Source of the DNA: Leisingera sp. ANG-Vp
GTDB lineage: Bacteria; Pseudomonadota; Alphaproteobacteria; Rhodobacterales; Rhodobacteraceae
Assembly: GCF_000813725.1 (NCBI RefSeq)
Contig: NZ_JWLD01000084.1
Span: forward strand, 1-59,639
Reading direction: 5' to 3'
DNA length: 59,639 bases
The notes beneath the pieces were generated by a model that had not been told where the DNA came from, did no database searches, and worked only from the letters and a program-made list of their open reading frames with translations. Position numbers and translations under genes: made by a program. Of this stretch, positions 16,714 through 25,434 are shown piece after piece (positions within the stretch are counted from its first letter, which is position 1; every line of letters begins with the position of its first letter).

Positions 16714-17886
16714 ATGCAGGCGGGATTGATATTGTTGTGCCTGGCCTATGTGCTGAGCCAGTTTTTCCGTGCCTTCCTGGCGGTGCTGTCGGGCGTGCTG
16801 GGGCAGGACATCGGCGCGGCGCCGGATGATCTGGCCTTTGCCTCGGGCATGTGGTTCCTGTCCTTTGCCGCGATGCAGCTGCCGGTGGGCTGGGCTTTGG
16901 ACCATGTCGGACCGCGGCGGACGGCAGCGCTGCTGCTGCTCTTGGGCGGCGGCGGCGGTGCGGCGCTGTTTGCCGCGGCTACGGCGCCTTTGCATGTGAG
17001 CATCGCGATGTTCCTGATCGGCATTGGCTGCTCGCCGGTGCTGATGGCGTCATACTACATCTTTGCCCGCCAGTATCCGCCTGCGCGTTTTGCCACTTTG
17101 GCGGCTGTGATGCTGGGCGTGGGGTCGGCCGGCAATTTGGTGGCTTCTTACCCGACCGCGCTGGCGGTGGATCTGTTCGGCTGGCGCGGGACACTGGCAG
17201 GCCTGGCTGTGATCTCGGCTGTGGTGGCCGCGGGGATTTTCGTGACTGTATCAGACCCGAACAAGCCGGAGGGCGAGCATAAGGGATCGGTCTTTGATTT
17301 GCTGAAGATGCCGGTGATGTGGGCGATCTTTCCGCTGATGCTGGTGGCCTATGCGCCGTCAGGCGCGCTGCGGGGGCTGTGGATCGGGCCCTACCTGAAC
17401 GATGTCTATGGCCTCAGCACGCAAGCCGTCGGGCTGGCGACGCTGGTGATGGGAGCGGCGATGATCGCCGGCACCTTTGCCTATGGGCCGCTGGACCGGG
17501 TGCTGGGAACCCGCAAATGGCTGATCCTGGGCGGCAACGTTCTGGGCTGTGCGAGCTTGGGCGGGCTGATCCTGTCCAGCGGTGCGCCGGTCTGGATGCC
17601 GGTGGTGATGATGGCAGCCGTTGGCTTTTTCGGGGCGTCCTTCCCGGTGATCATGGCGCATGGCCGCGCCTTTGTGCCGCCGCATCTGGCCGGGCGGGGT
17701 GTCACGCTCTTGAACCTCTTTGGCATCGGCGGCGTGGGAATCATGCAGTTTGCCACCGGGCGCATTCACGCAGAAATGACCGGTGCGGACCTAACCTTGC
17801 CCTATACGGGGATTTTCACGTTCTTTTTGGTGTGTCTGGGCGCGGGATGCGCAATTTATCTGCTCAGCCGGGACAGCATGGACTGA
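16714..17886 (+). CDS. Major facilitator superfamily transporter
   Basis: 390 aa, 12 predicted membrane helices in two six-helix halves. GWALDHVGPRRTAALLLLL is the loop 2-3 MFS signature, and GPLDRVLGTRKWLILGG is its counterpart in the second half. The start at 16714 is the first Met of the first helix; the open frame continues far upstream but overlaps DUF3095 antisense and is not protein-like. The N-terminus has almost no cytoplasmic leader. Substrate unknown. Confidence 0.9.
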   Translation: MQAGLILLCLAYVLSQFFRAFLAVLSGVLGQDIGAAPDDLAFASGMWFLSFAAMQLPVGWALDHVGPRRTAALLLLLGGGGGAALFAAATAPLHVSIAMFLIGIGCSPVLMASYYIFARQYPPARFATLAAVMLGVGSAGNLVASYPTALAVDLFGWRGTLAGLAVISAVVAAGIFVTVSDPNKPEGEHKGSVFDLLKMPVMWAIFPLMLVAYAPSGALRGLWIGPYLNDVYGLSTQAVGLATLVMGAAMIAGTFAYGPLDRVLGTRKWLILGGNVLGCASLGGLILSSGAPVWMPVVMMAAVGFFGASFPVIMAHGRAFVPPHLAGRGVTLLNLFGIGGVGIMQFATGRIHAEMTGADLTLPYTGIFTFFLVCLGAGCAIYLLSRDSMD

Positions 17887-17968
17887 GAGGGGACTTTAAA
17901 CTTGTCTCCGATGGCAGTAATACTCCGCCGCCGGCCATGAGGCCGGGTGATACTGGAGAAACAGACAA

Positions 17969-18991
17969 ATGGGTTACCGCATCGTCGTCGTTGGCGCCAC
18001 TGGCAACGTGGGCCGCGAAATGCTGAACATCCTGGCCGAGCGCCAGTTCCCTGTGGATGAGATCGCTGCGCTGGCAAGCCGCCGTTCTCTCGGCACTGAA
18101 GTCAGCTTTGGCGATAAGACACTCACTACCCAGGATCTGGACACCTTCGATTTCGCAGGCTGGGACATGGCGCTGTTTGCCGTGGGCTCCGCCGCGACCA
18201 AGGATTACGCGCCCAAGGCGGCTGCCGCGGGCTGCGTGGTGATCGATAACTCCTCGCTCTACCGCTATGACCCCGAGATCCCGCTGATCGTGCCGGAGTG
18301 CAACCCGGAAGCGATCCACGATTACAAGAACAAGAACATCATCGCCAACCCCAACTGCTCGACCGCGCAGATGGTGGTGGCGCTGAAGCCGCTGCACGAC
18401 CGCGCCAAGATCAAGCGCGTTGTGGTTTCGACCTACCAGTCGGTGTCGGGCGCCGGCAAAGACGGCATGGACGAGCTGTGGGACCAGACCAAGGCGATCT
18501 ACAACCCGACCACCGAGGTTGCGCCGAACAAGTTCCAGAAGCAGATCGCCTTCAACGTCATTCCGCAGATCGACGTCTTCATGGAAGACGGCTCGACCAA
18601 GGAAGAGTGGAAGATGGTTGTGGAAACCAAAAAGATCGTCGACCCGTCGATCAAGGTCACCGCAACCTGTGTGCGTGTGCCGGTGTTTGTCGGCCACTCC
18701 GAAGCCGTGAACATCGAGTTCGAAGAGTTCCTGGACGAGGATGAGGCACGCGACATCCTGCGCGAGGCGCCGGGCATCATGGTGATCGACAAGCGCGAAG
18801 CCGGCGGCTACGTCTCGCCGATCGAATGCGCGGGCGACTTTGCCACTTTCATCAGCCGCATCCGCCAGGATTCGACCATCGAGAACGGCATCAACCTGTG
18901 GTGCGTCAGCGACAACCTGCGCAAGGGCGCGGCGCTGAACGCGGTGCAGATCGCCGAGCTGCTGGGCCGTGAAGTCCTGAAGAAAGGCTAA
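17969..18991 (+). CDS. asd: Aspartate-semialdehyde dehydrogenase
   Basis: 340-aa cytosolic enzyme that reduces aspartyl-4-phosphate to aspartate semialdehyde for lysine/diaminopimelate, threonine and methionine synthesis. The NADP fold GATGNVG is at residues 9-15, and catalytic C130 is in IIANPNCSTAQMV. CVRVPVFVGHSEAVNIEF is the substrate-binding region. Length is standard. TGGAGAA precedes the start. A strong terminator follows, so it is monocistronic. Confidence 0.97.
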   Translation: MGYRIVVVGATGNVGREMLNILAERQFPVDEIAALASRRSLGTEVSFGDKTLTTQDLDTFDFAGWDMALFAVGSAATKDYAPKAAAAGCVVIDNSSLYRYDPEIPLIVPECNPEAIHDYKNKNIIANPNCSTAQMVVALKPLHDRAKIKRVVVSTYQSVSGAGKDGMDELWDQTKAIYNPTTEVAPNKFQKQIAFNVIPQIDVFMEDGSTKEEWKMVVETKKIVDPSIKVTATCVRVPVFVGHSEAVNIEFEEFLDEDEARDILREAPGIMVIDKREAGGYVSPIECAGDFATFISRIRQDSTIENGINLWCVSDNLRKGAALNAVQIAELLGREVLKKG

Positions 18992-19012
18992 GCCTTTTAT
19001 CCTTTTGGTGAG

Positions 19013-19046
19013 GGGGCTGCTTCGGAAGAGGCGGCCCCTTTTCTTT
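19013..19046 (+). terminator. Rho-independent terminator of asd
   Basis: GGGGCTGC / GCGGCCCC stem (one G-U pair), 10-base loop, followed by TTTTCTTTTG. Confidence 0.85.
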
Positions 19047-19113
19047 TGCACGGCTGCCGGAGCGGGCTGGTGTTTCTATTGTGAAGCCGACAGCAGACTG
19101 AGAGGATGAAACA

Positions 19114-19518
19114 ATGTACGCACTGGATGACTTCAGCACTGGCGCCCCTGCCGCCCCGATGCTTCCAGTCTTTGGCCCGGCGGCGGAGTCCGGGCCGGTC
19201 TTCCCGTCGTTTGGGGCTGCCCCGCCGCTGCCGGCCGTTCGGGCCGGGCATCCGGCGTCTGCACCAGCGCTGGACAGCCTGTCCGCAGCGGAATTGAGGA
19301 AGCGCTTGGCTGGGGACTTCAAGGCGGCCGGGGACTGGTTCTCCCTGTGCAGTCTGCTGCGCAGAAAAGGGTTTTCCCTGCGGTTGCGCGAAGGAGATTT
19401 ATGGATCTGCGATGCGGGCCGCCGCGCCCCGCTGGCCTCTTGCGAGGCGCTGGGCATTGACCTGGCGGAGGCGGAGCTGCGTTTTGGCCCGCCGCAGCCG
19501 AAGCGGGCCGCCGCTTAA
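19114..19518 (+). CDS. Hypothetical Pro/Ala-rich protein (134 aa)
   Basis: The first about 55 residues are low-complexity Ala/Pro/Gly; the rest looks like a small folded domain (LSAAELRKRLAGDFKAAGDW, FSLCSLLRRKGFSLRLREGD, WICDAGRRAPLASC). No known family was recognised. It has no signal peptide or membrane segment. AGAGGATGAAACA precedes the start. It stands between asd and the DUF4139 gene and may be taxon-restricted. Confidence 0.6.
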   Translation: MYALDDFSTGAPAAPMLPVFGPAAESGPVFPSFGAAPPLPAVRAGHPASAPALDSLSAAELRKRLAGDFKAAGDWFSLCSLLRRKGFSLRLREGDLWICDAGRRAPLASCEALGIDLAEAELRFGPPQPKRAAA

Positions 19519-19612
19519 GGAACCCCAGAGTGCTGGCCTCGGCGCAGGCCGGCCGCTAGGCTTGGCATCAGGCGGGACGATTTTCCCGCGCGGATTTTGA
19601 TCGAGAGATGCC

Positions 19613-21256
19613 ATGCGATTTTCAGTGCTTGCCTTTGCCATGGCTGCGGCCCTCCCAGCTGCGGCTGAAACCATTCCCGTCAGCAGCTCAGTCACAGAAG
19701 TGACGCTCTATCCGGGGCTTGCGGATGTGACCCGGACCGCGGCCCTGGCCCTGCCGGAGGGGCGCCACCGGCTGATCCTGCAGAATGTCCCGAAAACCGC
19801 CCTGCTGGAAACCTTGCAGGTGGAGATCGCCGGCGCCCGGCGTGTCGCCACTTTGCTGCGGGCGGACTATGTGCCGCCGCGTGATGCCGATGATCCCGAG
19901 GTTCAGGCCGCTGAGGCGCGGGTGAAAGAGGTCGAGGCCCGGATGGCGGCCGTGCGGGACGAGGCTGCGCGTGCGCGGTCCGGGGTGCGGGCGGCGGAGG
20001 CCTCCATCGGGTTTCTGCAGCAGCTGGGCGCAAACGAAGGCCTGGCGCAGGCGGATGCTGCCGCGCTGAGCGAAATTGCCCGGATGATCTCCACTGAGGC
20101 CGCCGGAGCCAGTCAGGCTGCTGTCGCAGCGGAGGCCGAGGCACGCCGGATCGAGCTGCAGCTGGAGGATCTGGAAGACGAACTGGCAGAGGCGCAGGCA
20201 GCGCTGGCTGCAATCACGCTGGAAGATGACGACCGCCTTTTTATCGCTGTGGACATTGAGGCAGAGCAGGCCGGTGAAGGCTCGGTGACGCTCAGCTATT
20301 TCTCGGGCGGCTATGATATTGGCTGGCAGCCGGCCTATGAAATGCATCTTGCAACGGACGGCGAACCGGAAGTAACGCTGAAGCGCGCAGTGATGCTGAA
20401 GCAGGACACGGGAGAAAACTGGGATGATATTGCCCTGACCCTCTCAACCGCTGTTCCATTTGAGCAGGGCAGCCCCTCTGTGCTGCACCCCTGGCTGCGC
20501 CGGATTGAAGAACCCGCACCGCCGCCTTCAGCGAAACGGCAGTTGCAGGACGGCAACTTTGCTTCCCTTGCAGAGCCAGTTCTGGAGGCGCCTGTCATCG
20601 TTGAAGAAGCCCAGGGCGGCTGGGGCGCAGACCTGGGCGGTGCGGCGGCAACCTACCGGTTCGCTCTGCCGGTCTCAATTGCATCCGGCGCCGATCTGCT
20701 GCGGCTGGAGATGGACAGCCTGAGGGCCGAGGCAAAGCTGCAGGCGGTGGCGGTGCCGTCGCGGGATGAAACCGCCTACCGGGTGGCCACTTTCGCAAAC
20801 ACATTCGGCGAGCAGCTTCTGGCCTCGGATGAGGTGCCGCGGTTTGTGGACGGCAAGCTGGTTGCGCTGGAGCCTTTCGAAGGGCTTGCTCCGGGAGCAG
20901 AGATGGAGGCGGGCTTTGGCCCGATCAAAGGGCTGCAGCTGCATCGGGATGTGCTGGGGCAGAGCGAGGGGGAGCAGGGGCTGATCTCGCGCAGCAATGC
21001 CCAGGTGCAGAAGGTGGAGATCGAGGTCGAGAACCAGACCGCGCAGGATTGGCAGCTGCGGCTCTTGGACCGGGTGCCCTATTCGCAGCAGGATGATTTG
21101 GAAATCACCTGGAGCGCGCGGCCGCGGCCCTCGGAAGAAAATGTCGAAAAGCAGCGCGGCATTCTGGCCTGGGACATGGAGCTGAGTGCAGGCGAAAGCC
21201 GGACCATCCAGCTTGAGACCACGCTGAACTGGCCTGAGGATATGGAATTGCGCTGA
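19613..21256 (+). CDS. DUF4139 domain protein (mucoidy inhibitor MuiA-like), exported
   Basis: 547 aa. Signal peptide MRFSVLAFAMAAALPAAAET is followed by an N-terminal DUF4140-like strand region (VTEVTLYPGLADVTRTAAL), a coiled coil of about 110 residues rich in Ala/Glu/Arg (residues about 95-205), and the C-terminal DUF4139 beta domain from about 215 (LSYFSGGYDIGWQPAYEMHL and the end WPEDMELR). The family has no defined activity. Envelope location is inferred from the signal peptide. It is convergent with hpaI, with a very strong hairpin between. Confidence 0.88.
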   Translation: MRFSVLAFAMAAALPAAAETIPVSSSVTEVTLYPGLADVTRTAALALPEGRHRLILQNVPKTALLETLQVEIAGARRVATLLRADYVPPRDADDPEVQAAEARVKEVEARMAAVRDEAARARSGVRAAEASIGFLQQLGANEGLAQADAAALSEIARMISTEAAGASQAAVAAEAEARRIELQLEDLEDELAEAQAALAAITLEDDDRLFIAVDIEAEQAGEGSVTLSYFSGGYDIGWQPAYEMHLATDGEPEVTLKRAVMLKQDTGENWDDIALTLSTAVPFEQGSPSVLHPWLRRIEEPAPPPSAKRQLQDGNFASLAEPVLEAPVIVEEAQGGWGADLGGAAATYRFALPVSIASGADLLRLEMDSLRAEAKLQAVAVPSRDETAYRVATFANTFGEQLLASDEVPRFVDGKLVALEPFEGLAPGAEMEAGFGPIKGLQLHRDVLGQSEGEQGLISRSNAQVQKVEIEVENQTAQDWQLRLLDRVPYSQQDDLEITWSARPRPSEENVEKQRGILAWDMELSAGESRTIQLETTLNWPEDMELR

Positions 21257-21286
21257 CCCCTGAACGGCCCGTGTGTGGAACCTGGA

Positions 21287-21440
21287 GCGGGGGAACTCCC
21301 GCCCGTCGTCAGCTATTTCAAATAGCTTCCTCCCGTTGGGCGTGGCACCGCGCATCGCGCGGTGCCACGCCCAAGGCTGCTGCCGTTGTTCTGGCTTTGC
21401 CAGAGCAGCGGTCAGGCGCGGGAGGGTTTCCTTTGCGGTT
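21287..21440. repeat. Hairpin-chain element, copy C, between DUF4139 and hpaI genes
   Basis: Order of parts: GCGGGGGAACTCCCGC, then AGCTATT-TCA-AATAGCT (21311-21327), then the very strong hairpin at 21336-21374, then TCTGGC-TTT-GCCAGA. The first three parts match copies B and A in order, with covarying stems. Confidence 0.6.
21336..21374. terminator. Perfect 18-bp-stem hairpin between convergent genes
   Basis: TTGGGCGTGGCACCGCGC pairs perfectly with the downstream arm around a 3-base ATC loop. It probably terminates both the DUF4139 gene and the hpa operon, and it is the core of repeat copy C. Confidence 0.65.
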
Positions 21441-21452
21441 TGCTGCCGACGG

Positions 21453-22223
21453 TTAGTCTGCCTTCCACTTGGCCGCCAGGTCGCGGGCGTTGCGGGCCAG
21501 CACCATGACGTCGATGCCGACTGCCAGGAACTGCGCGCCCATGTCCGCGTAGGCCTGGGTGGCCTCATCTGTGGTGCCGAGGATGCCGGGGGCGATCCCT
21601 GCCGCCTTGATGCGGGTGATGGCATCGGCAATTGCCGCGCGCACCTCTGGGTGGGCGGAGTTGCCCTGGTGGCCCATGTCGGTGGAGAGATCCGCCGGGC
21701 CGATGAAAACGCCGTCGATGCCCTCGACCTGCAGGATTTCGTCCAACGCCTCCATTCCGGCGCGGTTTTCCACCTGCACCAGCAGGCAGACCTCCTGATC
21801 GGCGGTCTGGATATACTCAGTGACCGTGCCGAACATGGTGGCGCGCGCTGCCGTTGCCCCGACGCCGCGCACGCCCTTTGGCGGGTAGTGGCAGGCACGG
21901 ACCAGCTCGCGGGCCTGATCGGCGCTTTCGACAATCGGCACCAGCACCGTCTGCGCGCCCGCATCCAGCACCTGCTTGATCATCCAGGTCTCGCCCACTG
22001 GCACCCGCACCACCGGGTGGCTGGGGGAGGCGGCCAGCGCCATCAGCTGGTCGCGGATTGAGCGGATGTCATTGGGCGCGTGTTCGCCGTCGATTACCAG
22101 CCAGTCGAAACCGCTGGTGCCCATGATCTCGGCAATCTGGCCGTCGGCAAAGCTCATCCAGCAGCCGATCTGGCGTTTGCCCTGTGATAGAGCCTGTTTG
22201 AAGGGGTTCTTGGGCGCGGGCAT
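21453..22223 (-). CDS. hpaI: 4-hydroxy-2-oxoheptane-1,7-dioate aldolase (HpcH/HpaI family)
   Basis: 256-aa class II aldolase that splits 4-hydroxy-2-oxoheptanedioate to pyruvate and succinic semialdehyde, the last step of homoprotocatechuate meta-cleavage. Family motifs are seen: FDWLVIDGEHAPND, LVQVENRAGMEALDEI (metal-binding Glu) and GVFIGPADLSTDMGHQG (metal-binding Asp). Normal length. It is the last gene of the minus-strand hpa operon, 12 bases after hpaH. Confidence 0.93.
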   Translation of the reverse strand: MPAPKNPFKQALSQGKRQIGCWMSFADGQIAEIMGTSGFDWLVIDGEHAPNDIRSIRDQLMALAASPSHPVVRVPVGETWMIKQVLDAGAQTVLVPIVESADQARELVRACHYPPKGVRGVGATAARATMFGTVTEYIQTADQEVCLLVQVENRAGMEALDEILQVEGIDGVFIGPADLSTDMGHQGNSAHPEVRAAIADAITRIKAAGIAPGILGTTDEATQAYADMGAQFLAVGIDVMVLARNARDLAAKWKAD

Positions 22224-22235
22224 GGGGGCCTCCTG

Positions 22236-23036
22236 TCAGGCGAAATTGATGGATACGGAACCGAAGGGGCCGAAATCTGCGGCGATCTCCGTGCCCGGCG
22301 GACATTCGATGGGGCGGATGAAAGAGCCCGAGAGCACGATATCCCCGGCGTCGATCTGTTGTCCATATTCCGCCATCCGCCGCGCCAGCCACAGAACCGA
22401 GGTGACGGGGTCGTTCAAGACGCCTGCGCCGAGACCGGTTTCCTCGACCGTGCCGTTGCGGGCCGCGATGGCACCCACCCAGCGCAGGTCATGAGCGTCA
22501 ACTGCGTGGCGGCCCGCACCCAGCACCACGCCGGCATTGGCGGCGTTGTCGCTGACGGTGTCGGTGATGATGCGGGCCTGGCCGGTGTCCGGGTCGGCGC
22601 GCAGGATACGGGTGTCGAGGATCTCCAGCGAGGGCGCCACATAATCCGTGGCAGCCAGCACGTCTTCGCGGGTGCAATCGGCGCCTGCCAGAGGGGATTT
22701 CATGACAAAGGCGATCTCGGCTTCGACCCGCGGCTGGATGAAGCGGCCTGCGGGAACAGTGCTGCCGTTTTCAAACGCCATGTCGTTCAGCAGCACGCCG
22801 CTGTCGGGCGTGGTGATGTTCAGCGCCTGCTGCATGGCGCGGCTGGTGAGGCCGATCTTCCAGCCGATTTTCTTGCGGCCGGAGGCCAGTTTCTGTCTGA
22901 TTAGAGCCTTTTGGACCGCATAGGCGTCATCCTGCGTCATGCCGGGATAGGCCAAGGACAGCAGGCCGCATTGCTCACCGGTTTCTTCGGCCTTGAACAA
23001 CTTTTCGGCGGCTTCCTGGTGCTGTTCCGGGGTCAT
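22236..23036 (-). CDS. hpaH: 2-oxo-hept-4-ene-1,7-dioate hydratase
   Basis: 266 aa, FAH/MhpD-type hydratase that adds water to 2-oxohept-4-ene-1,7-dioate before the aldol cleavage by Hpa[16 protein letters not shown] carries the acidic metal ligands, and [19 protein letters not shown] is the hydratase signature. It overlaps hpaG by four bases (23033-23036), which points to translational coupling. Confidence 0.92.
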   Translation of the reverse strand: MTPEQHQEAAEKLFKAEETGEQCGLLSLAYPGMTQDDAYAVQKALIRQKLASGRKKIGWKIGLTSRAMQQALNITTPDSGVLLNDMAFENGSTVPAGRFIQPRVEAEIAFVMKSPLAGADCTREDVLAATDYVAPSLEILDTRILRADPDTGQARIITDTVSDNAANAGVVLGAGRHAVDAHDLRWVGAIAARNGTVEETGLGAGVLNDPVTSVLWLARRMAEYGQQIDAGDIVLSGSFIRPIECPPGTEIAADFGPFGSVSINFA

Positions 23037-23899
23037 GCTTCATCTCCGCCGAATTCATCGGCAACCGTGTTGCGCAGGATGCCGATGCCTTCGACCTCGA
23101 CCTCGACCACATCGCCGGGCGCCAAGTATTTCGGCGGGTCGAACCTAGCGCCTGCGCCTGTCGGGGTGCCGGTGATGATCACGTCGCCCGGCTGCAGGGT
23201 GGTGAAGGTCGAGATATAGGCGATTTCCTCGCGGATCGGGAACATCATCCGGTTGAGGGTGTCCTCCTGGCGGACCTCTCCGTTCACACGGGTAAGGATG
23301 CGGGCATCATCCAGCTGGCCCGCATCAGTGAAGGGCACCAGCCAGGGGCCGATGGAACCGGAATTGTCCCAGTTCTTGCCTTGGGTCACGTTGAACTTGG
23401 CGTGGCGCACCCAATCGCGGATGGTGCCCTCATTCGCTAGTGTTAGAGCCGCAATACGGCTGTAGGCGTCTTCTGGTTTGATCCTGCGGCCTGGCTTGCC
23501 GATCACCACGGCGACCTCGCCCTCGTAGTCCAGCGTGTGGTTTTCCGGCGGCCGGATCAGTGGGCGTTCTGCCCCGGTGAAGGAGCGCGGGAAGCGGGGG
23601 AACAGGGACATGTGCTTGGGCTGGGCCGAGCCGTCCTTGTACTCGGCGTTGCGGTCCGGGAAGTTGACGCCGACGCAGATGATCTTTTCCGGATTGGGGA
23701 CCGGGATTTCAAAAGTGAAATCCGTGTGGGAGACGGGCTGGCCTTTGGCGGCTTCTGCCAGTTTCGGGAGACCTTCGGCGGCGATCACGTCACGCATCGT
23801 GGGCCAGTCCGGGAACTGCGGCGACAGGGCGATCATGCCCGCATCAGTGGCCGCACCATAGAAGGTCTCGCCGTTGGCGGTGTAGGTGGCAAAGCGCAT
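23033..23899 (-). CDS. hpaG: Fumarylacetoacetate hydrolase family protein, probable OPET decarboxylase (HpaG-type)
   Basis: 288 aa with a short N-terminal domain and a FAH catalytic domain. VGVNFPDRNAEY, LDYEGEVAVVIGKPGRRI (metal-binding Glu residues) and QPGDVIITGTPTGAG are present. In this operon it best fits 5-oxopent-3-ene-1,2,5-tricarboxylate decarboxylase, which converts the isomerised ring-cleavage product. It is half the size of the fused two-domain E. coli HpaG, and a separate hpaF supplies isomerase activity. The start overlaps the stop of the decarboxylase gene by one base. Confidence 0.85.
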   Translation of the reverse strand: MRFATYTANGETFYGAATDAGMIALSPQFPDWPTMRDVIAAEGLPKLAEAAKGQPVSHTDFTFEIPVPNPEKIICVGVNFPDRNAEYKDGSAQPKHMSLFPRFPRSFTGAERPLIRPPENHTLDYEGEVAVVIGKPGRRIKPEDAYSRIAALTLANEGTIRDWVRHAKFNVTQGKNWDNSGSIGPWLVPFTDAGQLDDARILTRVNGEVRQEDTLNRMMFPIREEIAYISTFTTLQPGDVIITGTPTGAGARFDPPKYLAPGDVVEVEVEGIGILRNTVADEFGGDEA

Positions 23900-25311
23900 C
23901 AGGTCAGGCTCCTTGCGATTTCGGTGATGACATCGAAAGCCATCATCACGTCTGCCTCAGTGGTCTCGAACTGGCCTGCCTGGAAGCGGATCACCAGCTG
24001 GCCGTCGACCCGCGTTTGTGTCAGGTAGATGCGGCCGTCGTCGTTAATCGCGTTCACCAGCCGAAGGTTCAGATCGTCCAGATCGGCGGCGCCCCCGGGG
24101 GCATAGCGGAACGACCAGAGCGACCACATCGGTGCGGTGGTGATCTCAAAATCAGGCTCTAACTTGAGCTTATCGTGCAGTTGATTCGACCAAGTGATGT
24201 GATTCCTCAGCCGCTGGCGCAGCCCTTCCAGCCCGTAGGTGCGGATCAGGAACCAGATTTTCAGCGCGCGGAAGCGGCGGCCCAGCGGCACCGACCATTC
24301 GGAATAGTTGATGATGCCGTCATGGCCGTGGGTCTTGAGGTATTCCGGGCTGATCGCCAGGGTTTGCACCAGATCATCCGGATTCTTCAGGAAATGGGCG
24401 GAGCAGTCGAACTGCACGCCAAGCCATTTGTGCGGGTTGAAGACGATGCTGTCGGCACGCTCCACCCCCGGCCAGTAGTGGCGGTACTCCGGGCAGATCA
24501 TCGCGGAGCCGGCCCAGGCGGCGTCCACATGGGTGTAGAGGCCGTACTTCTCAGCGACGTCCAGCACCTGGTCCACCGGGTCGGTGGCGCCAACACCTGT
24601 GCCGCCGACGCAGAGGATCACACCTGCGGGCTGGTGGCCCGCGGCGAGGTCGGCCTCGATAGCGGCTTCCAGCGCGTCCGGGTCCATGCCGCGCCAATCG
24701 CCCTTGATCGGCACGCGGATCAGGTTCTGCTGGCCGATGCCCGCAACCCAGATAGCGCGGTCGATGGAAGTGTGGACCTCGGAGGAGCAATAGATGCGCA
24801 GCGCTTTCTGGCCAAACAGACCCTGCTGATTGCCCTGCCAGTTCAGCGCCTTCTCCCGCATGGTCAGGACGGCTGCGAGTGTGGCAGAGGAGGCGGAGTC
24901 CTGGATGACGCCCTGGAACTGGTCCGGCAGGTCCAGCGCCTGGCGCAGCCAGTCCATCATTCGGGTTTCCATTTCGGTTGCGGCGGGCGAGGTCTGCCAC
25001 AGCATGCATTGCGGCGCGATGGCCGAGGCAAGGAACTCCGCCAGCACCGAGGGCGCCGCGGCGTTGGAGTTGAAATAGGCAAAGAAGCGCGGGTGCTGCC
25101 AATGGGTGATCCCCGGCAGCACGATGTCCTCGAAGTCGCGGAAGATCGCCTCCATCCCTTCGCCATCCTCGGGCGGGGTTTGGGGCAGCGCGTTCAGCAC
25201 CTCGCCGGGTTCGGTCTTGGCCCGCACCGGGCGGTCGCCGACGGTCAGGTGGTAGTTCTGGGTCCAGTCCGCGACCCGGCGGCCCCATTCGGAGAATTCA
25301 TCCCATTTCAT
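23899..25311 (-). CDS. PLP-dependent aromatic-L-amino-acid decarboxylase family protein
   Basis: 470-aa group II decarboxylase (DDC/TDC family). Conserved features: PLP-lysine K295 in NPHKWLGVQFDC, D263 in THVDAAWAGSA pairing with the PLP nitrogen, H180 stacking on the cofactor, and HWQHPRFFAYF near residue 73. Members decarboxylate tyrosine, phenylalanine, DOPA or tryptophan. Its place inside the hpa operon suggests it makes tyramine or a related amine that is later oxidised to a hydroxyphenylacetate; the exact substrate cannot be read from sequence. It is separated from the class I dioxygenase gene by about 120 bases. Confidence 0.88.
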   Translation of the reverse strand: MKWDEFSEWGRRVADWTQNYHLTVGDRPVRAKTEPGEVLNALPQTPPEDGEGMEAIFRDFEDIVLPGITHWQHPRFFAYFNSNAAAPSVLAEFLASAIAPQCMLWQTSPAATEMETRMMDWLRQALDLPDQFQGVIQDSASSATLAAVLTMREKALNWQGNQQGLFGQKALRIYCSSEVHTSIDRAIWVAGIGQQNLIRVPIKGDWRGMDPDALEAAIEADLAAGHQPAGVILCVGGTGVGATDPVDQVLDVAEKYGLYTHVDAAWAGSAMICPEYRHYWPGVERADSIVFNPHKWLGVQFDCSAHFLKNPDDLVQTLAISPEYLKTHGHDGIINYSEWSVPLGRRFRALKIWFLIRTYGLEGLRQRLRNHITWSNQLHDKLKLEPDFEITTAPMWSLWSFRYAPGGAADLDDLNLRLVNAINDDGRIYLTQTRVDGQLVIRFQAGQFETTEADVMMAFDVITEIARSLT

Positions 25312-25434
25312 TTGTGCATACTCTCAATGGACGCGGAGCAGTCCTCAATCTTCTTTTCTTCAGCCCGGCGGTACCGGCAGGCGCTTTCGCGCCCGCCCAG
25401 CCAGCCGCGCCCCTCAGCTTTGATACCGCGAGGT

